The notes under the pieces: model-generated
The model's database searches: none
Told to the model about the DNA's origin: nothing
Seen by the model: the letters and a program-made list of their open reading frames with translations, nothing else
Program-made: the position numbers and the translations under genes
Part shown: positions 16,555-24,921 of the stretch, piece by piece
Layout of the letters: every line of letters begins with the position of its first letter
Numbering within the stretch: position 1 is the first letter of the stretch
DNA from: a virus
Length of the DNA: 60,068 nucleotides
Direction: 5' to 3' (one strand)
IMG/VR virus record: IMGVR_UViG_3300015371_000037
Coordinates: 1 to 60,068 of that record

Positions 16555-19500
16555 TGACCACAGCCTACAATGACCCGATCCCGTACAACAGCGCGCTCAA
16601 CTACAACGGCAGCGCGCCGATCGTCACGGCCAAGATCCTTCCGACGCTGGCCTTGAAGGTCCGAAGCAAGACCGGTGCGGTGTCCCCTCTCCCTGAGGCG
16701 CAGATTGACTCGATGGCCTTCGAGGACTCCTCTGTCAGCGCCATCTCGGTGAAGGTCCCGAGCGGCACCGTAGGCGCATCTCTCGTTGGCGATTACAGCA
16801 TCTTCGAGCTCACGATGAACGGTGCGCCGGTACAAGACGGGCGTTGGCTTGTACGTGGACAGAACTGGAACGCTGGTCTCAAATCCCAAGTCAAGAGTTT
16901 CACGGCTCGGCACTTGCTCTGGGATCGTCTGGAGCACACGAGGATCTGGAATGATCGCCGGTACTTGTATGCGGCGAAGACACCCGGCTACATCCTCAAT
17001 GATCTCTTTCTCACGGCACAGCTGCGCGATGTGGGCTACTGGGATAACTTCACTTGGACGTTCAACGCGACCGTGGACAGCGCCGGACGAGCTTGGCCAA
17101 CTTCGCTTGGATCATTGGAGTACTTGCCGACAGCGAAGTACAGCGATGTCATCAGCAACCTTGTGGACAAAGGTGTCATCGAAATCCACTTGCTAGGTGA
17201 TCAAATCCAGGCATTCGTACCGGACACGACCGGACGAACCACACCTGCGCTTCTGGTCGTCGGCGAGGATGTGACGGACGCTCCGCAACAGTCATCGGCG
17301 GACAACATCGTCTCGGATGTGATCGTGCTTGGCGATGACAGCGTGAGCGTGGTCCGATCGAATCCCCTGACCTCCGTCACCTTCTGGCGCGAGGAAGACG
17401 GCATCAGCCAAGGTGGAACGAAGGACATAGGCACGCTGTCGATCTTCGGAGACGTGGCGTTGAGCGCCGGAGATGGCCCTAGGGTCCAGCGTACATACGA
17501 ACTCGTCATCACCCAGGAGCGTCCATTCCTGCCAGTTCGAGACTATGTCGTTGGCGACTGGGTGCGCGTACAGCACGGCGACGAAGCCGTTGCGAGCTAC
17601 CGCGTCAAGCAGATCACCATGAAGCAGGACAACGGACGATGGACCGGTTCCCTTGTACTCAATGACAAGTTCATCGAGAACGAGATCCGTCTCACCAAGA
17701 AGGTCGATGGTATCATCGGTGGTGCGACCATCACCGGTTCTGCGCAGACGACGGACAGCGAGACGAGAGACACCGGAATCCCCACCGCTCCAACAGGAGT
17801 GACCGGCAACGCAGCGCAGTACATCGATGCCAACGGCATCACGAAGGTCGTTGGGACGTTCACTTGGGCCGCTCCGTTGCTCAACACGGACGGATCGCCG
17901 GTCAGCGATATTGATCACTATCGTGCAGCTTGGCGCTACACTGATGACCCTCCGGCCCGTCCGTGGCAGTGGCGTGACACTGATGGTGCCGTCACAACGA
18001 TGGCCATCTCTCCTTTGGACCCTGGCCGTACGTTGATGTTCTACGTTCGGGCGATCGATCAAGTTGGCAACTGGTCAATCAACCAGCCGACTCCGTTCAT
18101 GCTGGACCTTGGCACGGACACGATCCCTCCGCCACAAACGTCCACTCCGTTGGCCAGTTCTATCATGAAGCAGCTGATCATTGAGTGGGACGGCTTGGAC
18201 GTTGCCGGCCAACCGATGCCTCCGGACTTCTCGCACATCGAGATCTGGACCAGCGCATCCTCCGGTTTCACTCCTGGCGATGCGGGATCGGCGCGCAACG
18301 GAACTCTCACGAAGGCTGGGCAGTTCTACCTCACGAGCTTCGCCTACCCCATCGGAACCACAGCCTACATCAAGTTCGTGGCCGTGGACCGGACTGGCAA
18401 CAAGTCTCCGGCTTCCGTGGAGAACCCTGAAGTCATCGTCGGAATCTCCGGCCCGGACATCGCGGCCAACTCCATCGTCGCCAACAACATTGCGGCCGGA
18501 GCCGTTACCGCACAGGCAATTGCGGCCGGAGCGATCACGTCACAGAAGATCAACATTGGCCAGACCGTCAACCTGGTTGTGGATCCGAGCTTCAACGATC
18601 CGGACTGGCGTGCCCGCAGGGACAGCACCGAATGGGCAGAGAAGCCATCTATGTGGTTCTTCACCACCGGCTTCATCGACCGGAATGGGTACTACCTTCA
18701 AGCGCTCTCCTCGCCCAACGAGGGTGGCGGAAGGATGTACATCACCGACTACATTTACACACAAGTCGGCGAGACGTACTATGCCGGGATCTATGCGCGC
18801 AACGGGCAGTTCGCTCCGAACGTGGAGGCTCGCATCCGGCTGGGCGTTGAGGTCACGTCCAAGGATGGTTCGGTCACACCGACTTGGGTGGACTTCGATC
18901 CCACAGGATCATGGCAGAAGTTCGGTTACCAGTTCGTCATCAACAACCTGGATTGGGTCAAGGTTAGGTTCTACATACAGGCAATCGACATGGTGTCCGG
19001 TGACATCGCCATCGATGACCTGGAGGTACGTGGCGGAGTCGGCACGACGCAGTATGCGGGCAGTCGAGGTCTCCTTGACCCGACAGGCCTTTATGCATAT
19101 GATGGTTCGGACCAGCAGACGCTGTTCGTGAACTTCGCTACCGGCGACATCATTGCGCGCGGGCAGATCGTCTCCGGCGTGACCGGTAAGCGCACAATCA
19201 TCAACCCAACTGCCACATACCTGCCAGAGATCCGGTTCTATCCCAGTGCTAGTGAGCAATATGCCTACATCAACGCCGTCGACAGCGTTGGCGGTGGAGT
19301 CCCGTTCATCGGCGTCAACGCTCCGGATACCGGCGCAGCTTCCTACGCACTCATCCTGTACGACACTGGCTTCCAGCTTGCCGAGATCAACAAGTCAACT
19401 GCGGTGCCCGAAGGTCCAGGATTCTGGGGAACTGGCAACGGTATCTCCGGAGGTATGCACATCTATGGGAAGTTCAACGGTGCAAACGGCACTTCCTATG

Positions 19501-19787
19501 AGGGGATCGGCGCATGGCGATTCTCCGGCTTGACGCCGTCTGCGGCGAACAGCTACGTGATCACGATGACGAAGCCTGCTGCCCCGGCATCCGGGCAGTG
19601 GTTGTTGATCTACTCGATTCGGCGCAACGCTGGGCAGCGATTCACGCACCAGATCACTGCGGAGTCCACTAGCAGTTGTAACGTCTCACTATACTGTGCT
19701 GTTTCAGGTGGGGTTGACCTTCCAACCTTCACAAACACTCCGATTGCTATTAGCCACTTGTGGGTGAGGACCGATGGAGACACTTGA
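16554..19787 (+). CDS. Large tail-tip protein with Fn3 and CBM-like domains
   Basis: The 1077-residue product starts one base into the previous stop. Residues 1-400 resemble the gp27/Tal-like hub domain found in actinophage minor tail proteins (ARHLLWDRLEHTRIW). Residues about 408-520 and 523-630 are Fn3-like. Residues about 670-840 (LVVDPSFNDPDWRARR ... YYAGIYARNG) look like a carbohydrate-binding jelly roll. The C-terminal 200 residues are fibre-like. It is the best receptor-binding candidate. No peptidase catalytic motif is evident. Confidence 0.8.
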   Translation: MTTAYNDPIPYNSALNYNGSAPIVTAKILPTLALKVRSKTGAVSPLPEAQIDSMAFEDSSVSAISVKVPSGTVGASLVGDYSIFELTMNGAPVQDGRWLVRGQNWNAGLKSQVKSFTARHLLWDRLEHTRIWNDRRYLYAAKTPGYILNDLFLTAQLRDVGYWDNFTWTFNATVDSAGRAWPTSLGSLEYLPTAKYSDVISNLVDKGVIEIHLLGDQIQAFVPDTTGRTTPALLVVGEDVTDAPQQSSADNIVSDVIVLGDDSVSVVRSNPLTSVTFWREEDGISQGGTKDIGTLSIFGDVALSAGDGPRVQRTYELVITQERPFLPVRDYVVGDWVRVQHGDEAVASYRVKQITMKQDNGRWTGSLVLNDKFIENEIRLTKKVDGIIGGATITGSAQTTDSETRDTGIPTAPTGVTGNAAQYIDANGITKVVGTFTWAAPLLNTDGSPVSDIDHYRAAWRYTDDPPARPWQWRDTDGAVTTMAISPLDPGRTLMFYVRAIDQVGNWSINQPTPFMLDLGTDTIPPPQTSTPLASSIMKQLIIEWDGLDVAGQPMPPDFSHIEIWTSASSGFTPGDAGSARNGTLTKAGQFYLTSFAYPIGTTAYIKFVAVDRTGNKSPASVENPEVIVGISGPDIAANSIVANNIAAGAVTAQAIAAGAITSQKINIGQTVNLVVDPSFNDPDWRARRDSTEWAEKPSMWFFTTGFIDRNGYYLQALSSPNEGGGRMYITDYIYTQVGETYYAGIYARNGQFAPNVEARIRLGVEVTSKDGSVTPTWVDFDPTGSWQKFGYQFVINNLDWVKVRFYIQAIDMVSGDIAIDDLEVRGGVGTTQYAGSRGLLDPTGLYAYDGSDQQTLFVNFATGDIIARGQIVSGVTGKRTIINPTATYLPEIRFYPSASEQYAYINAVDSVGGGVPFIGVNAPDTGAASYALILYDTGFQLAEINKSTAVPEGPGFWGTGNGISGGMHIYGKFNGANGTSYEGIGAWRFSGLTPSAANSYVITMTKPAAPASGQWLLIYSIRRNAGQRFTHQITAESTSSCNVSLYCAVSGGVDLPTFTNTPIAISHLWVRTDGDT

Positions 19788-20328
19788 TGTTGTGAGCTTC
19801 TATCGCACCGGATCGGCTTCGGTGTTTGAGCTTGTCATGGACGGATCCAACGAGATGGAGGAAGACGGCGAGACGTTGAGCGTTGGTCGTGTCCACATGA
19901 TTCGTGATGGATTTCTTGAGATGTACATGGAGTGCTACCAGATGCCTCCGGAGGACACCCTCATCATGCTTCTCCTCGATGCGCATGACGACACGGTTGA
20001 CATTCCGCCGTACGATGCGCCGGGCATGCGTGAGCAGATCGACAAGCTCATGGAGAGCCGTGGCAAGCTAGTTTGGTCAGTAGATATGGGCGAATGCTTG
20101 TCGCAAATGTACGTGACTCGGGACTCGCACCCTGAGCTCTCTGCGCAGTGGACGGAGCAACGGAGGATCCAAGAGTCCATCATTGCGGACCAGCAGCGCC
20201 GGCAAGAGGATGAGCTTGCTGCGGAGTTCATCGACGCTATGACCCAAAGCGAACGTGGGCAGATGCGGTCCGGCGAGCCTGTGAACCCTGAGGGGTCGGT
20301 AGGATTGGGCATCATCTACGTACCCTGA
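19774..20328 (+). CDS. Unknown protein, 184 residues
   Basis: ATG 19774 overlaps the tail-tip gene by 14 bases. The product is acidic and helical in its C-terminal half (RRIQESIIADQQRRQEDELAAEF) and beta-like in the N-terminal half (FLEMYMECYQMPPED). There is no membrane segment. It is the last gene in the tail block and could be a tail accessory or chaperone for the tip protein. No family is recognised. Confidence 0.75.
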   Translation: METLDVVSFYRTGSASVFELVMDGSNEMEEDGETLSVGRVHMIRDGFLEMYMECYQMPPEDTLIMLLLDAHDDTVDIPPYDAPGMREQIDKLMESRGKLVWSVDMGECLSQMYVTRDSHPELSAQWTEQRRIQESIIADQQRRQEDELAAEFIDAMTQSERGQMRSGEPVNPEGSVGLGIIYVP

Positions 20329-20338
20329 CAGGAAGGGC

Positions 20339-20569
20339 ATGCAAGTGGCGGAGCAAGGGATCCAGGTGTCCAAGGAGCGCATCAACGACATCTTGGTTGG
20401 TAACCTGGCAAACCAGAACGTTCAACTACAACAGGAGATCGCCCGTCTGACTGCTGTCAACGAGGCGTTGATTGGACGCCTCAATGAGCACAGCAATCGG
20501 GAGCAAGCAGAGGCGAACGGTCACGACGGCAACAACTACGCTCCGGCTCCGACGCCGCCGACCACTTGA
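20339..20569 (+). CDS. Small coiled-coil protein
   Basis: The 76-residue product has a leucine/isoleucine heptad region (VQLQQEIARLTAVNEALIGRL) and a disordered Pro/Thr tail ending APTPPTT. AGGAAGG lies upstream. It opens the lysis region. No function is recognised; small coiled coils here may oligomerise with the neighbouring membrane proteins. Confidence 0.65.
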   Translation: MQVAEQGIQVSKERINDILVGNLANQNVQLQQEIARLTAVNEALIGRLNEHSNREQAEANGHDGNNYAPAPTPPTT

Positions 20570-20579
20570 TTTGCTCACT

Positions 20580-21020
20580 ATGCTGGGGAAAGTGACGATA
20601 GTGCATGTGAGAGCACTCCTGGCCGATGGCAAGTTCTGGTCGGGTGTGCTGGCCGCCGCATCTTTCTCTCGCGGCACCGCATTCATCGAGAGACCACCAA
20701 CCTCAGCAACGGTGGCATCCGGAGCGATTGAAGCTTTCATCAACTACCGTGCATGGGGCATCATCCTCCTGTTGACGGCCGTTGGGATAGTGATTGGGTA
20801 TGTGTGGAAAAGGCTTGCAGTAGTGGGTTTACTCTCACACCTTGTCTCGCTGTTCGCCTACGGGACCTTTGCTTTGTCGATAGCTGCAGCATCGATCTGG
20901 TACGGGTACTCATGGTCCAACTTGGGCCTGTACTTCACCCAATCCGTCCTACATGTTGCATGTGCCATCTATCTGGGAGATGAGATCGCTCGTCACAGAC
21001 AAGAGGTGAGAGTTGAGTAG
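20580..21020 (+). CDS. Polytopic membrane protein, holin-like
   Basis: From ATG 20580 the product is 146 residues, with about four hydrophobic segments (around AWGIILLLTAVGIVIGYVW, VVGLLSHLVSLFAYGTFALS and LGLYFTQSVLHVACAIYL) and a charged C-terminus RHRQEVRVE. GTG 20601 is an alternative start. The frame continues upstream without stop, but that part would overlap the coiled-coil gene. Position before the lysins suggests a holin or antiholin; this is inference from topology. Confidence 0.65.
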   Translation: MLGKVTIVHVRALLADGKFWSGVLAAASFSRGTAFIERPPTSATVASGAIEAFINYRAWGIILLLTAVGIVIGYVWKRLAVVGLLSHLVSLFAYGTFALSIAAASIWYGYSWSNLGLYFTQSVLHVACAIYLGDEIARHRQEVRVE

Positions 21021-21306
21021 CGAAGCCATCATTGGAGCCTTTGCGGCGCTGACCGCTCTCGTGACCGCAGTGTTCACCGGCTTGGTTTCGCTTCGTCATG
21101 CAAAGAGGATCAACGCGACGGCCGACGCCTTGGAGTTGCGAGCATATAGAGAGGCCTGGATCTGGGCGATACGAACGATCTGGGCCCTGCTTGCGCTCTT
21201 GGGCAGGCACAACGTACCGGAGCCAGACGGCATACGCGAGGAGTTGGATAGCCACCAATCATCGATCGACAACCCGACAGAGTTCTACAAGAAGGAGTTG
21301 GCATGA
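21013..21306 (+). CDS. Small membrane protein, TTG start
   Basis: The 97-residue product (MSSEAIIGAFAALTALVTAVF) has one N-terminal membrane helix followed by a charged helical domain. GAGGTGAG precedes TTG 21013 and the gene overlaps the previous one by eight bases. The topology resembles small phage lysis accessory proteins. It is likely co-expressed with the holin-like gene and the collagen-like gene, whose ATG overlaps its stop. Confidence 0.65.
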   Translation: MSSEAIIGAFAALTALVTAVFTGLVSLRHAKRINATADALELRAYREAWIWAIRTIWALLALLGRHNVPEPDGIREELDSHQSSIDNPTEFYKKELA

Positions 21307-22082
21307 CCGATCACGTTCGGCCGCCAACGCCGCGCATGGTGAGGATTGCTTGGGGTGGGTTTGCCTTCGCCATCGTGGCGGCCGCAGCCATTGTGATTTA
21401 CCTTGCAATATGGGGATCTGGGGAATCCAAAGGCAAGGATCAAGCGAACGCTGGCAAGTCTCAAGCGCAAGCTGAGACCGTGGACCTCGCGGCACAGGTC
21501 CAGACGATATGTCGCGCCGGAGGACAACCGGCAGCGAAGCTCAACGCGGCAGGGCTCTGCGGACAGACCAAGGAGATCGTTGAGCAAGGGCCGAAGGGTG
21601 ATACCGGCGACACCGGTGATGTCGGTCCTCCAGGCCCACCAGGTCCACCTGGCCGGGATGGGCAATCACCACCATGCTTGCTCCAGGCCAACCGTTGCGT
21701 CGGAGCTACCGGAGCAATTGGGGCCGTGGGCCCCATTGGTCCAGCCGGCAAGACCGGTCTCAAGGGAGACAAAGGCGACACTGGGGATCAAGGGGTGAAG
21801 GGAGACACCGGGGACCAAGGTGCAAAAGGAGATACCGGCGATCAGGGCTTGAAGGGAGATACCGGAGCACCGTGTGCGCCAACGATCCCTGAGTGTCGCG
21901 GGCCACAAGGAATCCAAGGTGAGAAGGGAGATCCGGGTGCTCCGGGTGCTCCGGCCTATCCGTTTGACTTCATCTTCGTTATACCCGGTGACGGGACTCC
22001 TCTCAACCCAAGTCGTACGTATGATTGTCACATCGAAAACCCAAGCACACCAGCAACGTGTGCGGAGCGGAGTGCATCATGA
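21303..22082 (+). CDS. Membrane-anchored collagen-like protein
   Basis: The 259-residue product has a cytoplasmic start, one membrane helix (about residues 16-37), a short coiled linker with two Cys, then about 45 Gly-X-Y triplets in three blocks (GPPGPPGPPG, GLKGDKGDTG, GIQGEKGDPG) broken by two cysteine-containing inserts, and a small C-terminal domain. Gly-X-Y repeats form trimers. In phages these are usually virion fibres, but an N-terminal anchor and position in the lysis cassette suggest a membrane-tethered trimer. Role unknown. Confidence 0.8.
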   Translation: MTDHVRPPTPRMVRIAWGGFAFAIVAAAAIVIYLAIWGSGESKGKDQANAGKSQAQAETVDLAAQVQTICRAGGQPAAKLNAAGLCGQTKEIVEQGPKGDTGDTGDVGPPGPPGPPGRDGQSPPCLLQANRCVGATGAIGAVGPIGPAGKTGLKGDKGDTGDQGVKGDTGDQGAKGDTGDQGLKGDTGAPCAPTIPECRGPQGIQGEKGDPGAPGAPAYPFDFIFVIPGDGTPLNPSRTYDCHIENPSTPATCAERSAS

Positions 22083-22243
22083 GTGAGAACATGGCCGAAG
22101 TTCCCGAGCCGACCGACGACAACACGCCGGACGGAACGCAACTGCCCATCGAGGGTTCGGATGACGAGCCCAACCAGGACGTTGACGCCGGAGTCGGTGG
22201 CGCCGACATCGCGTATGACGAAGACCCATTCCAGGAGGACTGA
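22079..22243 (+). CDS. Acidic 54-residue protein
   Basis: ATG 22079 overlaps the collagen-like stop and the stop overlaps the amidase start, so it is coupled on both sides. The product is strongly acidic and probably disordered (EVPEPTDDNTPDG ... DEDPFQED). No function is recognised. Confidence 0.6.
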   Translation: MSENMAEVPEPTDDNTPDGTQLPIEGSDDEPNQDVDAGVGGADIAYDEDPFQED

Positions 22244-23064
22244 TGGTCACATACATCTCAAGGGCTGCGATCGGCCTTGTGCCGCCGAACGGCTCACACG
22301 CCCTGGTCCCGTCGCAGGTCCTCAACACCGCGTTCCACTACCCTGGTATGGCCAAACCCATCAACGCTGTTGGGGATGCCGGACTGGCGCGGGTGAAGTC
22401 GGCGCTGCGCGGTTGGCAGACGTACCACATGAAGACGCGCGGCTGGAGCGACATCGCCTACTGCTTGGGCATTGACCAGGTTGGACGCGCGTACACCCTG
22501 CGAGGCATCAACATCCGGTCGGCTGCGAACGGCGGTGCCCAGGTGAACCTCAACTACGGTGCTGTTCTACTGATCCTGGGCAACAACGAAGCTCCGTCAG
22601 CCGCGATGATGGCGACGGCTCGTGCGGTCATGGGTGACTACCGCGTGCGCTTCTCTCGTGTCCCTCGCCGTCCAACCTGGCACGGAGCGATCCGGCCCGG
22701 TGGAACCGCAGCCGATCCATCGACGGACTGCCCGGGCAAGCTCACCATCGCTGCCATCAAGGCCGGCAAGTTCGATGCCGGATCCACACCCGTACAGCCG
22801 CCCAAGCCACCAACCTCACCACCGAAGGACGAAGACATGCCACTCAACCAGGCCGACAAGGACTTCATCACCGGCGAGTGCCAGCGGTACGCCGTCGCCA
22901 ACAACAACTACACGCGGCAGGTCCTGGCGACCTCCACCAAGGCGATCCTCAACGCCATCGATGAGGTGGACGAGGAGACGGCCAACCGGGTGGAGGCGCA
23001 GCTCAAGGACGAGTTCCAGCGACTCGAAGACCAGCTGGAGGTTCCGACCAACCCAAATCCCTAG
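22243..23064 (+). CDS. Endolysin, N-acetylmuramoyl-L-alanine amidase
   Basis: The 273-residue product has an Amidase_2/PGRP-type catalytic domain. Zinc ligands are readable as His32 (FHYPG), His147 (WHGAI) and Cys163 (TDCPG), and WSDIAYCLGIDQVGRAY is the usual core. A Pro-rich linker (PVQPPKPPTSPPKDED) leads to a charged helical C-terminus. It cleaves the bond between MurNAc and the stem peptide. There is no signal peptide, so it needs a holin. The gene ends in CCCAAAT CCC TAG, an apparent -1 frameshift site leading into 23058-23615. Confidence 0.88.
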   Translation: MVTYISRAAIGLVPPNGSHALVPSQVLNTAFHYPGMAKPINAVGDAGLARVKSALRGWQTYHMKTRGWSDIAYCLGIDQVGRAYTLRGINIRSAANGGAQVNLNYGAVLLILGNNEAPSAAMMATARAVMGDYRVRFSRVPRRPTWHGAIRPGGTAADPSTDCPGKLTIAAIKAGKFDAGSTPVQPPKPPTSPPKDEDMPLNQADKDFITGECQRYAVANNNYTRQVLATSTKAILNAIDEVDEETANRVEAQLKDEFQRLEDQLEVPTNPNP

Positions 23065-23096
23065 ATGCCCGCACCATCCTTCTGCGGAACGGATGG
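23037..23096 (+). promoter_or_regulatory. Putative -1 programmed frameshift signal
   Basis: Three elements lie in order. GGAGG at 23037-23041 is SD-like and is followed by ten bases. C CCA AAT at 23052-23058 fits X XXY YYZ in the amidase frame. The stop TAG is at 23062. A hairpin follows, with arms CCATCCTTC (23074-23082) and GAA-C-GGATGG (23087-23096): nine pairs, one bulged C, and a UGCG loop closed by C-G (UNCG type). The layout matches known bacterial stimulatory signals such as dnaX; the 15-base spacer before the stem is longer than usual. Confidence 0.7.
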
Positions 23097-23615
23097 AGTC
23101 CAGGCGAGGCAACAGACATCATGCTCGGCATCCAGTTCGCTGAGTCCAAGTGGACTCCTCCTGGCGGCACTGAGGGTGCGTATCTCGATGCCGTGGGTGA
23201 CATCGCCGGAGCACGGCTGGGCCCGTATCCGACGAAGGAAGCCGCACAAGCCGACTACGGTGCTCGCAAGACATCCGGCAAGCAGGTCCCGATTCCTGTT
23301 GCATACAAGCAGGAAACGTTCAAGGGCCAGACCGGATGGTGGGCAATCAACACCGTCTGGGGATGCTCAGTCGGCGGTCCGCAGATCAGGTGCTTGGATG
23401 ATCCGTCATCCGGCAACCACGCCGACACGTTCCGTGACGCAGCAGTTCTGCATGATGATCCGGACGCACAGGCAAGAGCGGCGTGGGAGATCAGCAGCCA
23501 CGGAACGAAGTTCGATCTGTGGTCAACGTACCGGAACAAGAGCGACCTTCCGTACAGAGGGAAGGACTACACGTTGCGCCGTGGTCACCCTCGCGCAGCA
23601 GATTGGGACATGTAG
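23058..23615 (+). CDS. Lysozyme-like domain, probably expressed by -1 frameshift from the amidase
   Basis: This frame is open from 22965, but there is no ATG, GTG or TTG before ATG 23121. Coding-like sequence starts right at the amidase end: SLDARTILLRNGWSPGEATD, then MLGIQFAESKW with the likely catalytic Glu at 23142, DAVGDI, WWAINTVW and AAWEISSHGTKFDLWSTYRN. That pattern fits the lysozyme/lytic transglycosylase superfamily. Starting at 23121 would delete the first helix. A -1 slip at 23052-23058 would give a 457-residue amidase-lysozyme endolysin. A sequencing or natural frameshift is the alternative. Confidence 0.7.
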   Translation, partial: SLDARTILLRNGWSPGEATDIMLGIQFAESKWTPPGGTEGAYLDAVGDIAGARLGPYPTKEAAQADYGARKTSGKQVPIPVAYKQETFKGQTGWWAINTVWGCSVGGPQIRCLDDPSSGNHADTFRDAAVLHDDPDAQARAAWEISSHGTKFDLWSTYRNKSDLPYRGKDYTLRRGHPRAADWDM

Positions 23616-23945
23616 ATGAGCAACAACGAACCGGCTCCGGCGAGCAAGAGCAAGCCGGTCATCATCCTGGGCGGTGTCGCTGCTGCTTGCACAGCAGTGG
23701 TGGGAGTTCTGGCGACTATCGACGGCGTGCCGCCAGTCGTGACTGCGGTTGTCGCCGGTATCGCTACGGTGTGTCTCGCCGTGGCCGGATACCTCACGAA
23801 CAACATCACCGTTCCCAACAAGAATGTGGTGGCACGCTACGTGGATCAGACCGGACAGGTTGTCGCCGGTCCTGCCGCAAAGCTCACTGCAGGTGTGGAT
23901 TCCGGCGAGGCAGTACAAGTCACAAACCTTCCTCCGGCGAACTAA
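23616..23945 (+). CDS. Holin, two membrane helices
   Basis: ATG 23616 immediately follows the lysozyme-frame stop. The 109-residue product has a short polar start, two hydrophobic helices (PVIILGGVAAACTAVVGVLA and VVTAVVAGIATVCLAVAGYLT) joined by a short turn, and a polar C-terminus. This is a typical class II-like holin layout right after the endolysin. A strong hairpin follows the gene and ends the lysis cassette. Confidence 0.75.
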   Translation: MSNNEPAPASKSKPVIILGGVAAACTAVVGVLATIDGVPPVVTAVVAGIATVCLAVAGYLTNNITVPNKNVVARYVDQTGQVVAGPAAKLTAGVDSGEAVQVTNLPPAN

Positions 23946-23966
23946 GCCGGTAGGCTAGGCGTACTA

Positions 23967-24002
23967 GCGGCACCTGCGGTTCCTTCCTGACGCAGGTGCC
24001 GC
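23967..24002 (+). terminator. Terminator ending the lysis cassette
   Basis: GCGGCACCTGCG (23967-23978) and CGCAGGTGCCGC (23991-24002) pair perfectly over 12 bp with a 12-base loop. No T-tract follows. It marks the end of the late operon before the small genes at 24060. Confidence 0.75.
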
Positions 24003-24059
24003 AGTGCGTCGCGGTAGTATTGCGATTCACATTGCCCGCTGTGGCAGAGAGGAGTAAGC

Positions 24060-24305
24060 GTGACGAACGTCATGGACCGCATCCGGGTGACCCTGGACCC
24101 GCAGTCGGCTGCAAATGCCTTGTACGAGGTGCTTCTGCAGTGGAAGAAGACTGATGATGAGATGCGGAGTCCACGCCTGCGGAACACCCGTCGCAGGGAG
24201 CTCATCGGCCGTCGTGATGCGTATGAGCGCGTGCTGGCCGCATTCGTCGGAGTTAACACCGGTTCGGTCCGGCCGATCCTCCGATCACACTTCGAGGAGA
24301 ACTGA
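24060..24305 (+). CDS. Unknown small protein, 81 residues
   Basis: GTG 24060 follows GAGGAG. The product is basic and helical (DPQSAANALYEVLLQWKKTDDEM ... RRRELIGRRDAYERVL). It begins after the lysis terminator, so a promoter should lie within 24003-24050; TAGTAT at 24012 could be a -10, but no clear -35 is visible. No family is recognised. It is probably co-transcribed with 24307-24738. Confidence 0.65.
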   Translation: MTNVMDRIRVTLDPQSAANALYEVLLQWKKTDDEMRSPRLRNTRRRELIGRRDAYERVLAAFVGVNTGSVRPILRSHFEEN

Positions 24306-24306
24306 C

Positions 24307-24738
24307 ATGGAAGATGATGACTTGCAGATGTTCGTACAGCTTGGGACGATCGACAGCATCGACTGCGTGCCCCTCACGGACGCAGACCACGTTGCGGGTG
24401 GCATCCCGAAGTGGGCTGAGATCCGTCTCGACATCGAGCGAGACAACAAGATGCTCGTTCACTACTTCACCAGGCACGACGGCGAAGCGGTAAGCCTCGC
24501 CGTGCTGAAGGCGATGCACCCGAATGCCGGCAAGTCCATCAGCCTACACCTCTGGAACGCGATCGATGGGTGCATGGTGAACCTCATGCAGGGTGTGGTT
24601 TCCGGCGAGGAGAAGGCGAAGGAGCAGGGCCTGGCGCTAGGGCTTGCAACTGCACTTGCCCTTATTTACAACCCAAATGCGCCAGATGTGGATGCCGTCC
24701 GGCGCGAGGCACAAGCTCGATACGACGCGGCAGAGTGA
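24307..24738 (+). CDS. Unknown protein, 143 residues
   Basis: ATG 24307 lies one base after the preceding stop and gives MEDDDLQMFVQLGTIDSID. The product has an alpha/beta look with a hydrophobic C-terminal helix (LALGLATALALIYNP) that is too short and mixed to call a membrane anchor with confidence. No family is recognised. It is the last gene before the 785-base non-coding region. Confidence 0.65.
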   Translation: MEDDDLQMFVQLGTIDSIDCVPLTDADHVAGGIPKWAEIRLDIERDNKMLVHYFTRHDGEAVSLAVLKAMHPNAGKSISLHLWNAIDGCMVNLMQGVVSGEEKAKEQGLALGLATALALIYNPNAPDVDAVRREAQARYDAAE

Positions 24739-24901
24739 TGCAGTGCGTCCGATAATCGGGTGCACGACCCCTCGTGATTACTGCATATCGGACGCTGCTC
24801 CGATGGGGTTTCGTTACTGCAGGTTAGCATCACACATAGACGTGGTAACGTGCAGTAATAGTTTGTAACGATTTGATTACGGGATGGCGATTCGTTTTGT
24901 G

Positions 24902-24921
24902 TTCCCTACGCGCGTAGGGAA
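24902..24921. promoter_or_regulatory. Perfect 20-bp palindrome, putative operator
   Basis: TTCCCTACGCGCGTAGGGAA is a perfect palindrome. Its core TACGCGCGTA recurs at 30790, 38669 and 55077, three of the four copies being in non-coding DNA ahead of gene blocks. It lies at the start of the most structured part of the non-coding region, after an AT-richer stretch that could hold a promoter. A dimeric regulator site is the natural reading. Confidence 0.6.

Noticed and set aside
16554-19787. Peptidase or lysozyme domain in the large tail-tip protein
   Set aside because: I looked for HxH, NlpC/P60 and lysozyme catalytic patterns and saw none; domains resemble Fn3 and carbohydrate-binding folds instead.
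23065-23619. ATG at 23065 directly after the amidase stop as start of the next gene
   Set aside because: That frame gives Ser/Arg-rich shadow sequence, while the neighbouring frame encodes the lysozyme-like domain. It was considered because of its position but does not yield the domain.
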